Source: Bacillota bacterium (GTDB lineage: Bacteria; Bacillota; UBA4882; UBA8346). Taken from it: a stretch of 6,088 bases of DNA. Made by a program: the position numbers and the translations under genes. The notes under the pieces are model-generated. The model searched no databases, was not told the origin of the DNA, and saw nothing but the letters and a program-made list of their open reading frames with translations. Numbering within the stretch: position 1 is the first letter of the stretch; each line of letters starts with the position of its first letter. Location: assembly GCA_028282485.1 (NCBI GenBank), contig JANQHU010000280.1:1-6088 (forward strand), written 5' to 3'. Below, piece by piece: positions 1-5,507 of the stretch.

Positions 1-1037
1 GGGTCGTCAATCTTCAAGACTTTATCTATAAACTCAATGCCAAAGACTACCACAATCCCGGAAATTAGACCAATCATAACCGCTCCAAAAAGGTCCACCG
101 CCGCACAACCCGCTGTAATGCCAACCAAGCCGGCCAAAGCGCCATTTAAAGACATACTCACATCTGGTTTACTATATCTCAGCCAGGTGATTATCATTAC
201 CGTTAAGGCTCCGGCTGCGGCAGCCAAGTTGGTAGTCATGGCAATTGTGGCAATACTCATATCCGTTCCGGCTAAACTACTTCCAGGATTAAACCCAAAC
301 CATCCGAACCAGAGGATAAAGACCCCCAAAGCTGCTAAGGTAATACTATGGCCAGGAATAGCGTTCGGTTTTCCGTCTTTATTATACTTCCCAATCCGCG
401 GACCAATCACTGCGGCACCAACTAAAGCCGCCCAACCGCCTAAGGAATGAACTACCGTCGAACCGGCAAAATCAACAAAACCCAGCTGAGATAACCAACC
501 GCCGCCCCAGATCCAATGCCCGACTACCGGGTAGATAAAGAGGGTAATCACCGCACTATACATAATATACGAGGAAAACTTAGTTCTTTCCGCCATCGCT
601 CCCGAGACAATAGTCGCGGCCGTAGCGGCAAATACCGTTTGAAAGATAATAAAGGCTTCGATGGGAATCCCTAGACCTAAATGGGTCATCTTATCTAAAC
701 CAAAAAAACCGGTTACCCCAATAAAACCACCCCGATCCAGGCCAAACATCAGGCCAAAACCAATCGCAAAAAACGAAATAGAGCCAATGGAAAAGTCCAT
801 TAAATTCTTCATAATAATATTTCCCGCATTTTTAGCCCTGGTCAAGCCCGCTTCTACCATGGCAAAACCCGCTTGCATAAAGAAGACTAAAAAGGCTGCC
901 AACAACACCCAGACCGTATCAATAGCCCTTTTAGTTTCCGGATGCATCCCTTGGTCAGCGGCCATGGCCATTGCTGGTATCAGCAATGCCACTATTACCA
1001 AGATTAAACTTAAACATCTTTTTTTCACTACATTCAT
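1..1037 (-). CDS. amt: Ammonium transporter Amt (3' end cut off by the window edge)
   Basis: This is an ammonium channel of the Amt/MEP/Rh family in the cytoplasmic membrane; it conducts ammonium or ammonia inward for assimilation. About 345 codons are visible of a family length near 400-450. Residues 1-26 look like a signal peptide (basic MNVVKKR, hydrophobic core, AMA cleavage site before ADQG), as known for bacterial AmtB. Family marks follow in order: FFMQAGFAMVEAG (about 52-64), FQTVFAATAA with a pore-region Phe (about 136), HWIWGGG (174-180), the Amt signature DFAGSTVVHSLGGW (189-202) with the first pore His at about 197, WFGWFGFNPGS (243-253), and SMSLNGALAGLVGITAG. The window ends just before the region carrying the second twin His. 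The ATG at 1037 is chosen because AAAGGAGAAG (1047-1056) lies 9 bases upstream and it gives a complete signal peptide. It lies 45 bases after the PII gene, so the two are almost surely co-transcribed. Identification is very secure. Confidence 0.96.
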   Translation of the reverse strand, partial: MNVVKKRCLSLILVIVALLIPAMAMAADQGMHPETKRAIDTVWVLLAAFLVFFMQAGFAMVEAGLTRAKNAGNIIMKNLMDFSIGSISFFAIGFGLMFGLDRGGFIGVTGFFGLDKMTHLGLGIPIEAFIIFQTVFAATAATIVSGAMAERTKFSSYIMYSAVITLFIYPVVGHWIWGGGWLSQLGFVDFAGSTVVHSLGGWAALVGAAVIGPRIGKYNKDGKPNAIPGHSITLAALGVFILWFGWFGFNPGSSLAGTDMSIATIAMTTNLAAAAGALTVMIITWLRYSKPDVSMSLNGALAGLVGITAGCAAVDLFGAVMIGLISGIVVVFGIEFIDKVLKIDD

Positions 1038-1082
1038 AATTAACCACTTCTCCTTTAATTATTTTAACTATAATCATCTATA

Positions 1083-1427
1083 TTAATGACTAATAGCTTG
1101 CTCACCCTTAGCCCCGGTTCTGATGCGCACTGCTTCTTCCACATGGTAAATGAAAATCTTGCCGTCCCCAATAAAACCAGTACGAATTCGCTCCACAATA
1201 TCTGTTGCTAACTGTTCCACATCTTCATCCTGAACCACGATCTCAATTTTTACTTTTTGAAGTAAATTAATATCGTATTCCGTCCCCCGATATACCTCTT
1301 TTCTTCCTTTTTGCAAACCACAACCAGTTACCATACTAACAGTCATGCCGTATATCCCGGCGTTATTAACTAATTCTTTGACCTCTTCTAATTTTTCCGG
1401 CCTGGTTACTATTTCCAGCTTTTTCAT
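1083..1427 (-). CDS. glnK: Nitrogen regulatory protein PII (GlnK type)
   Basis: This is a 114-residue PII signal protein, the normal family length. It works as a cytosolic trimer that senses ATP/ADP and 2-oxoglutarate, and its T-loop can plug the Amt channel. Visible hallmarks are the N-terminal strand MKKLEIVTRPEKLEEVKE, GMTVSMVTGCG leading to Gln39 (2-oxoglutarate/Mg site in the family), the T-loop RKEVYRGTEYD with Tyr46 and Tyr51 (Tyr51 is the uridylylation site in enterics; whether it is modified here is unknown), the B-loop TGFIGDGKIFI (83-93) and the C-loop VRIRTGAKGE (100-109) with nucleotide-binding Arg101 and Arg103. The ATG at 1427 has AAAGGAGTGG 7 bases upstream. It is the first gene of a PII-amt operon, an arrangement conserved widely in bacteria, which is why GlnK rather than GlnB is preferred. 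The T-loop tail DINLLQK differs from the enteric MVDFLPK. Confidence 0.95.
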   Translation of the reverse strand: MKKLEIVTRPEKLEEVKELVNNAGIYGMTVSMVTGCGLQKGRKEVYRGTEYDINLLQKVKIEIVVQDEDVEQLATDIVERIRTGFIGDGKIFIYHVEEAVRIRTGAKGEQAISH

Positions 1428-1525
1428 TTAACCACTCCTTTATTAATAATATACTGCTTAAGTCATTTTTGTGTTAACTTTTGACGAAATACTTTGCAAA
1501 AATACTACGTTATCTTTACAAAACA

Positions 1526-1554
1526 ATCATAACATACTCTATATATTTTTGCAA
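1526..1554 (-). promoter_or_regulatory. Probable sigma-A promoter of the glnK-amt operon
   Basis: Read on the minus strand, TTGCAA (1554-1549) and TATGAT (1531-1526) are separated by 17 bases. Transcription would start near 1519 and give a leader of about 90 bases before the glnK ATG. The -10 matches 5 of 6 consensus bases and the -35 is moderate. An alternative pairing in the same place is TTTACA (1560-1555) with TATGTT after 18 bases. No sigma-54 -24/-12 pair and no clear GlnR/TnrA palindrome was seen, so the nitrogen control mechanism is not evident. Confidence 0.5.
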
Positions 1555-1626
1555 TGTAAATTTTATGATATATCTATGTTAATTTTAAAGAGTTTTCTTT
1601 TTTATGTTAAATATGGCGTAACAAGC

Positions 1627-1658
1627 AAAAATCCCTACCTTATCTTTTTAGGTAGGGA
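1627..1658 (-). terminator. Intrinsic terminator of the minor-pilin operon
   Basis: On the minus strand a perfect 9-bp stem (arms 1650-1658 and 1632-1640, transcript TCCCTACCT then AGGTAGGGA) encloses a 9-base loop and is followed at once by TTTTT (1631-1627). It lies about 33 bases after the stop of the 477-residue pilin gene and upstream of the glnK promoter. It therefore separates the pilin operon from the nitrogen operon. There is no T-run in the plus direction, so it should act only on minus-strand transcripts. Confidence 0.88.
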
Positions 1659-1690
1659 CTTGATTCAAAGTTATCTATTAATCCTTATTT

Positions 1691-3124
1691 TTATCGATAC
1701 CAATAGATTCCCGCCGGATTAATTGCCGTCTGGCCAAAACTAAGGTCAGGATTATTATTAAATTCCGTATCTGCATTCCAAAGACGCAATCCAGAACGGG
1801 TATTTTGGCTTAAATCAATCTTTCGCAGGCTATAATTAATTTGCGAATTGGATAACAAACTCTTATGAGTTACTACATCTTCAAAGTCAACAAATTTGAG
1901 CAGCTCACACCCATCTATGTAGACAATATGTACTTTGCGAGTTTCATAGGATGTTTTATTAATAGCACTCCCAACCGGATTAATTTGTTTATACATCTCA
2001 TCATCGTTTTGATAATAGACCTCTCCGTAATTAACTTGTCTTTTTTCTTCTTTCATCTCAACGCTAATCGTATGTTCCTGGTACAAATCCAGTTCGTCTC
2101 CCTCAGCAGTGCTCATAAACCTCTCCGGTACCTCGCGCCCATCCGGTAACTTTTCACCCGCTTGACGGAGGGCTTCATAGTATTGATTCATCTTTTCTAC
2201 TAATTCGTCAAAAGCGAGAATACAGGTACCCCGGTCATTTCCCAAAGGATCGATCCCGTTTGATTGTAAAAAGGGATGAAAAATATCATATTCCGGCAGA
2301 TAGGTTTGGCCTTGGGGATGCCCGGCAATTTCCGTAGCGATAGTAATATCTTCTGGATTATTATCTAGATAATCTTTTTCAAAAAATTTGGTAACCGCAA
2401 AAGAATTGCCCCCCTCATCATACCCGGCAATATAACCCCGAAAATTATCCGCAGTAGCATTAGTAGGAACCCCATAAACAACTCCACACCCGACATCTTT
2501 TTCTGCATTCTGGATGTTAGTTAATTTTAGGTTATAATCAATCCGAAATTTATCTTTGGAAAGACGATCATTAAAGAGCCAGAATACTTTTTCATCCTCC
2601 CCGGCCTTACCGTAGCCCTTATTAGCTTTAACTCCCCAGGCATTTTCACTACCACCGTCAATATCTTTTTGTCCCCGCATTAAATCAATTATATTGGGAG
2701 GGTACATTTTCGCAATATACCTAGAATCTAAAATAACATCAACCTTGGCAGTAGCACTCACCTTTTTATAATTAACAATGGAATTAATACTAATTCTCTC
2801 TACTTCTAAAGGGCTAGTGGCATTTAAGACCGGACTATAAGACAGCGTATATTGACAACCTTCAGAAATGGCTTTATTCACTTCTGCTTGCTTACATTTT
2901 TCGGCATCTTCGTTATTGCTTAAATAATCTAAGACTTCTTGAATACCTGCTTTCGCTCCCGATTCAGCAATATACTCCGCTGTAATCAGGTCTTGTTTGA
3001 GCAAGGTCGATTTCATCTCCAGTCCCGACAAAATATTTAAAGCAATTCCCAAGGAACTGCAAATGCTTAATAACAATAAAACCATCACAAAAACGGAACC
3101 TTTTTCATTGTTATCAAAAACCAT
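1691..3124 (-). CDS. PilX/GspK-like minor pilin with large lectin-like C-terminal domain
   Basis: This is a 477-residue protein with a prepilin-like N-terminus: a short basic/polar leader ending EKG, predicted cleavage after Gly9, then a hydrophobic helix of about 20 residues and an amphipathic helix with AEYIAESGAKAG (49-60), the pattern of PilX N-terminal proteins. Position +5 of the mature protein is Met14, not Glu; lack of Glu5 is typical of GspK and of Pseudomonas PilX. After a link of about 100 residues, residues 160-470 look like a beta-rich domain: FRIDYNLKL, GCGVVYGV, HTISVEM, VHIVYIDGCELLKFVDFED (398-416) and SGLRLWNADTEFNN (444-457) resemble strands of ConA/LamG-type sandwiches. 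An insertion of about 100 residues (250-350) interrupts it. Cys77, 90, 213, 301 and 406 could form disulfides outside the cell. Start ATG has AAAGGAGGAA 6-8 bases upstream. It is the last gene of the pilin operon. The pilin N-terminus is secure; the lectin fold is inference. Confidence 0.8.
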   Translation of the reverse strand: MVFDNNEKGSVFVMVLLLLSICSSLGIALNILSGLEMKSTLLKQDLITAEYIAESGAKAGIQEVLDYLSNNEDAEKCKQAEVNKAISEGCQYTLSYSPVLNATSPLEVERISINSIVNYKKVSATAKVDVILDSRYIAKMYPPNIIDLMRGQKDIDGGSENAWGVKANKGYGKAGEDEKVFWLFNDRLSKDKFRIDYNLKLTNIQNAEKDVGCGVVYGVPTNATADNFRGYIAGYDEGGNSFAVTKFFEKDYLDNNPEDITIATEIAGHPQGQTYLPEYDIFHPFLQSNGIDPLGNDRGTCILAFDELVEKMNQYYEALRQAGEKLPDGREVPERFMSTAEGDELDLYQEHTISVEMKEEKRQVNYGEVYYQNDDEMYKQINPVGSAINKTSYETRKVHIVYIDGCELLKFVDFEDVVTHKSLLSNSQINYSLRKIDLSQNTRSGLRLWNADTEFNNNPDLSFGQTAINPAGIYWYR

Positions 3125-3148
3125 TACTAATTCCTCCTTTTTTAAAGC

Positions 3149-3646
3149 TTACAATACATTAAGGAGCCTTACATAGGAGACCAATGTATAAGCCTGCTGC
3201 TGAATAGTATCAAAACACATCTCAATATAAAGGCTATTACCCTCGGAATCCTCCGGATCTTTGATAAACTTAACATACCAAAAGTTCTCACTAATAATAT
3301 TTTGTTCTCCACCATTTACTACTTGAACTAACCTCTTAGCATTAAATTCACTATCAACTATCGGCTCGGCATAAACAGAAATATTATTACCTTCAGAATC
3401 AGCATACTCCAAATGTTCCTCATTAATAATTTGAAAACTCTTGGCGTATTTTAGGTCTTGCAAAAAAGAATCCCAAAGAAAATTAGCTTCTTTTAAACTC
3501 CTCAAACTCCAAGTTAAGTCGGTGCTCACTTTGGCAAAGTTAGTAAAAACCATTGCAATCCCAACGATAGTTAGGGTTGAAATACTTAAAGCAATTAACA
3601 TTTCAATCAGAGTAAAGCCCTTTTCACGAGAATATTTTTTTTTCAT
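3149..3646 (-). CDS. PilW/GspJ-like minor type IV prepilin
   Basis: This 165-residue protein carries a class III (type IV pilin) signal: MKKKYSREKG, then FTLIEMLIALSIS. Prepilin peptidase should cut after Gly10, leaving Phe1 and Glu5 (residue 15), followed by a hydrophobic helix to about residue 32 that anchors it in the membrane before assembly. The globular part is short and beta-rich, with Tyr/Val-rich strands and a single Cys near residue 144. Length and position between a GspI/PilV-like and a GspK/PilX-like gene favour the PilW/GspJ role in a tip or priming complex; primary sequence alone does not separate these families. The ATG at 3646 is preceded by GAGGTGA (3656-3662), whose TGA is the stop codon of the upstream pilin gene, so translation of the two is probably coupled. 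The next gene starts 24 bases downstream of its stop. Confidence 0.88.
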   Translation of the reverse strand: MKKKYSREKGFTLIEMLIALSISTLTIVGIAMVFTNFAKVSTDLTWSLRSLKEANFLWDSFLQDLKYAKSFQIINEEHLEYADSEGNNISVYAEPIVDSEFNAKRLVQVVNGGEQNIISENFWYVKFIKDPEDSEGNSLYIEMCFDTIQQQAYTLVSYVRLLNVL

Positions 3647-3655
3647 GTTTAAAAA

Positions 3656-3662
3656 TCACCTC
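3656..3662 (-). promoter_or_regulatory. Ribosome binding site overlapping the PilV-like gene stop codon
   Basis: On the minus strand GAGGTGA serves as the Shine-Dalgarno sequence of the PilW/GspJ-like gene 9 bases downstream, while its last three bases are the TGA stop of the PilV/GspI-like gene. A ribosome ending the first gene would sit on the initiation site of the second, which suggests coupled translation and matched amounts of the two pilins. Confidence 0.75.
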
Positions 3663-4081
3663 ATGAATAAACTATTATAAAAATTAACTACCGCTCGCAC
3701 TTCTCCCGCCGGAATATTCTTGATTTTTGGCCACAAAACCCGCACTGATACCGGAATTAGACTTTCACTCATTCCTTCCGGTCGCGATAACTCACTGACT
3801 ACAACTTGATAATCAACTCCATTAACAAAAACTTCTTGGGAAGCAGTAGCGATAATTTCTTTTAAATCAGATGCTTTTTCATATTTTTTCAACTGCTCAA
3901 TCTGAGCTCTAACCAAATTATTAGCCGTAATTTGTATTGAACTAAAATTAACACTGGTATTGATACTATAAAAAGATTTCATAATCACGATCGCCGTCAA
4001 GGATAAAATAAAAGTAGCAATAATTGTTTCAACCAGAGTAAAACCTTGAACTTTTCTAAAAATATTTCTAAAAAAGTGCAT
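3656..4081 (-). CDS. PilV/GspI-like minor type IV prepilin
   Basis: This 141-residue prepilin is the first gene of the three-pilin operon. A basic leader MHFFRNIFRKVQG ends at Gly13, the predicted prepilin peptidase site, followed by FTLVETIIATFILSLTAIVIM: Glu5 of the mature protein (residue 18) is present, as needed for pilin assembly in the family. The short ectodomain (about 100 residues) contains a helix continuing through NNLVRAQIEQLKKYEK and then several beta strands, including VDYQVVVSEL and IPVSVRVLWP; the V-x-V-x-V-W pattern followed by EVRAVVNFYN is like GspI/PilV proteins. The ATG at 4081 has GGAGG (4090-4094) 8 bases upstream. A sigma-A-like promoter lies about 65 bases upstream. 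No major pilin or assembly ATPase is nearby, so the partner machinery is encoded elsewhere. Confidence 0.87.
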   Translation of the reverse strand: MHFFRNIFRKVQGFTLVETIIATFILSLTAIVIMKSFYSINTSVNFSSIQITANNLVRAQIEQLKKYEKASDLKEIIATASQEVFVNGVDYQVVVSELSRPEGMSESLIPVSVRVLWPKIKNIPAGEVRAVVNFYNSLFMR

Positions 4082-4145
4082 ATTTAAAACCTCCGATTAA
4101 AATAGAAAATTTCGGCCAAATTACTAAAATTATTTGTTTAATTAA

Positions 4146-4174
4146 ATTGTAACACAAATGTAAAAAAAATGCAA
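4146..4174 (-). promoter_or_regulatory. Sigma-A-like promoter of the minor-pilin operon
   Basis: On the minus strand TTGCAT (4174-4169) and TACAAT (4151-4146) are 17 bases apart, with a run of eight T in the spacer. The predicted start, near 4139, gives a leader of about 57 bases before the PilV-like ATG, too short for a c-di-GMP riboswitch of the kind that controls pilus genes in some Clostridia. Both hexamers match four or five of the six consensus bases. Confidence 0.6.
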
Positions 4175-4253
4175 CGTTTTAACTGATTTTCCCGCCACAA
4201 CTCCAAAAAATAACCAAAAATAACATTTAATAATCATTTTTAAACACTACACA

Positions 4254-4270
4254 AAAATAGTTGCTATTTT
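4254..4270. repeat. AT-rich inverted repeat in the divergent region
   Basis: AAAATAG (4254-4260) and CTATTTT (4264-4270) are perfect 7-base inverted arms around TTG. The site lies between the two opposing promoter candidates and could be an operator for a dimeric regulator or a weak hairpin. In such AT-rich DNA a chance origin is possible. Confidence 0.4.
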
Positions 4271-4290
4271 ATGATAATTTAACAGACACA

Positions 4291-4319
4291 TTCAATTTAT
4301 ATTTCACATAGCCTATCAT
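4291..4319 (+). promoter_or_regulatory. Weak candidate promoter of the glycan operon
   Basis: TTCAAT (4291-4296) and TATCAT (4314-4319) are spaced by 17 bases, giving a start near 4326 and a leader of about 125 bases before the TTG codon. The -10 is good (5 of 6), the -35 poor (3 of 6). Other AT-rich hexamers nearby could serve instead, so the call is tentative. Confidence 0.3.
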
Positions 4320-4336
4320 AGAACATTTTCCCATCA

Positions 4337-4379
4337 AGAACTAACAAGAAGCTTTTCCACTATTAGTGGTTTAGTTTCT
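4337..4379 (+). promoter_or_regulatory. Leader hairpin upstream of the glycan operon
   Basis: A perfect inverted repeat CCACTA-T-TAGTGG (4357-4369) is nested inside outer arms AGAACTAA (4337-4344) and TTAGTTTCT (4371-4379) that pair with one bulged base. As DNA, the inner 13-base palindrome could be a repressor operator; as RNA the one-base loop would have to open, and the nested arms would form a two-part stem with an asymmetric internal loop. No T-run follows, so it is not a terminator. Its role is unknown. Confidence 0.35.
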
Positions 4380-4436
4380 CTAATATTACAGCCTCAAAAA
4401 TATGAAAGTCTAAATTTTAATAGAACCCCAAACTGT

Positions 4437-4445
4437 AAAGGAGGG
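4437..4445 (+). promoter_or_regulatory. Ribosome binding site that fixes a TTG start
   Basis: AAAGGAGGG stands 8 bases before the TTG at 4454. The first ATG in frame is residue 22, inside the nucleotide-binding fold, so the TTG is needed for a complete TGGTGSLG motif. A strong Shine-Dalgarno sequence at ideal spacing supports TTG as the true start. Confidence 0.85.
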
Positions 4446-4453
4446 CTGTTTCT

Positions 4454-5491
4454 TTGAATCTTTTTACTAATAAGACCGTAGTAATTACCGGAGGAACCGG
4501 ATCTCTAGGTAAAATAATGCTCCATCGTCTCCTATCCAGAAAATTTGATTTTCCCAAAAAAATTATCATTTTTTCGAGGGATGAAGCTAAACAACACCAG
4601 CTGAAGGTTGAGTATCAACAAAAAAAGAAAGCCCAGGAGTATGCGTATGTTTATCATAATTTTGAACGATTAACAGAATTTCGAATTGGCGATATCCGGG
4701 ACTACCCATCAGTAGCATCCTTACTAACCGACGTTGATATTGTAATTAATACAGCAGCTCTGAAACAAGTGCCTTCATGTGAATACTTCCCCTATGAAGC
4801 GGTTAAAACCAATATCCTGGGGGCTCAAAATATAGTTCGAGCAATTCAAGAAAGAGGTTTAAAATTAGAGACTGTAGTCGGTGTCTCTACTGACAAAGCC
4901 TGCAAACCAGTAAATGTGATGGGCATGACCAAGGCACTTCAGGAGAGAATTTTTTTGACAGCAAATATGGCAAACCCCCAGACCAGATTTATCTGCGTTA
5001 GATATGGGAACGTACTCGCCTCAAGAGGTTCCGTGATTCCTCTATTTCAGGAGCAGATCCAAAACGGTGGTCCACTGACCATTACTACACCGGAAATGAC
5101 TCGCTTTTTACTCTCCTTAGACCAAGCGGTAGATACTATCCTCGCAGCTTTAGCCGAGGCGCACCCGGGTGAAATATATATCCCTAAGATCCGGTCCGCT
5201 CGGATCACGGATATCGCCGAAACATTAATAAATAATCGTGATCTAAAAATAAAATTCACTGGCATCCGCCCTGGAGAAAAGCTTCATGAAGTCTTAATAT
5301 CAGAAGAAGAAGTTTGGCGAACCGTAGATCGAGGTGATTTCTATGCTATTCAATCGTTACTATCGGAAGCTGGTCGACCAAACACCGATGAACCGCAAAT
5401 TGTTAGCGAATTTACTTCGGCCAATGATTTACTGACCAGGGCTGAATTACAAAAATTATTAAGAGATAATCAGATGTTAAAACTTAATTAA
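4454..5491 (+). CDS. UDP-GlcNAc 4,6-dehydratase family enzyme (PseB/CapE/FlaA1-like SDR)
   Basis: This 345-residue cytosolic extended SDR enzyme probably oxidises and dehydrates UDP-GlcNAc to a UDP-4-keto-6-deoxy sugar using bound NADP, the first step to 6-deoxy amino sugars of capsules, O-antigens or glycosylated flagellin and pilin. Visible motifs are TGGTGSLG (12-19, Rossmann loop), IFSRDEAKQ (39-47), GDIRD (79-83), NTAALKQVPSCEYFPYEAVKTN (99-120), the catalytic VSTDKA (144-149, Thr146, Asp147, Lys148), MGMTK (156-160), VRYGNVLASRGSVIPLF, EMTRF and GIRPGEKLHEVL. The SDR YxxxK Tyr is Met156, as in CapE- and WbpM-type dehydratases, whereas PseB proper has Tyr; whether C5 is inverted or retained cannot be told. 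Length matches the short soluble members, without the membrane domain of WbpM. Start is TTG. The next gene begins 16 bases after the stop, so they form an operon. Family secure, exact product open. Confidence 0.9.
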   Translation: MNLFTNKTVVITGGTGSLGKIMLHRLLSRKFDFPKKIIIFSRDEAKQHQLKVEYQQKKKAQEYAYVYHNFERLTEFRIGDIRDYPSVASLLTDVDIVINTAALKQVPSCEYFPYEAVKTNILGAQNIVRAIQERGLKLETVVGVSTDKACKPVNVMGMTKALQERIFLTANMANPQTRFICVRYGNVLASRGSVIPLFQEQIQNGGPLTITTPEMTRFLLSLDQAVDTILAALAEAHPGEIYIPKIRSARITDIAETLINNRDLKIKFTGIRPGEKLHEVLISEEEVWRTVDRGDFYAIQSLLSEAGRPNTDEPQIVSEFTSANDLLTRAELQKLLRDNQMLKLN

Positions 5492-5507
5492 GGAGATGAG
5501 TAACTAG

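Larger units (their letters stand above)
4082..4453. other. AT-rich divergent intergenic region
   Basis: This 372-base gap separates the minus-strand pilin operon from the plus-strand glycan operon. It is very AT-rich, with no plausible gene on either strand. It holds a strong minus-strand promoter (4146-4174), an AT-rich inverted repeat (4254-4270), a weak plus-strand promoter candidate (4291-4319), a hairpin in the predicted glycan-operon leader (4337-4379) and the ribosome binding site of the first glycan gene. The stretch 4175-4250 has no feature I can name beyond A/T tracts. No known riboswitch core was recognised. Confidence 0.7.

Noticed and set aside
37..450. Plus-strand open frame of 137 codons
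   Set aside because: It is antisense to the amt gene, rich in Pro/Ala/Ile repeats produced by complementing membrane-protein codons, and has no ribosome binding site.
661..1086. Plus-strand open frame of 141 codons
   Set aside because: It is antisense to the start of amt, with Lys/Pro/Ile-rich content and no family motif.
1480..1560. Possible sigma-54 or GlnR/TnrA control of glnK
   Set aside because: TTGCA occurs but without a GG element 10 bases before it, and no TGTNA-N7-TNACA palindrome is present.
1471..1722. Plus-strand open frame of 83 codons in the glnK upstream region
   Set aside because: It covers the glnK promoter and the minus-strand terminator, lacks a Shine-Dalgarno sequence and reads as translated AT-rich intergenic DNA.
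1865..2149. Plus-strand open frame of 94 codons
   Set aside because: It is antisense to the well-supported 477-residue pilin gene and has no start signal.
3441..3680. Plus-strand open frame of 79 codons
   Set aside because: It is antisense to the PilW/GspJ-like gene; no recognisable content.
4082..4145. Possible c-di-GMP riboswitch before the pilin operon
   Set aside because: The predicted leader is only about 57 bases and shows no recognisable aptamer core.
5047..5265. Minus-strand open frame of 72 codons
   Set aside because: It is antisense to conserved motifs of the dehydratase gene.
5496..5507. Mini open frame ATG-AGT-AAC-TAG, in frame with and touching the ATG of the glycosyltransferase gene
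   Set aside because: Its ATG directly abuts the AAGGAG with no spacing, so it cannot use that site; a regulatory stop-start or amber readthrough is not supported by anything else.
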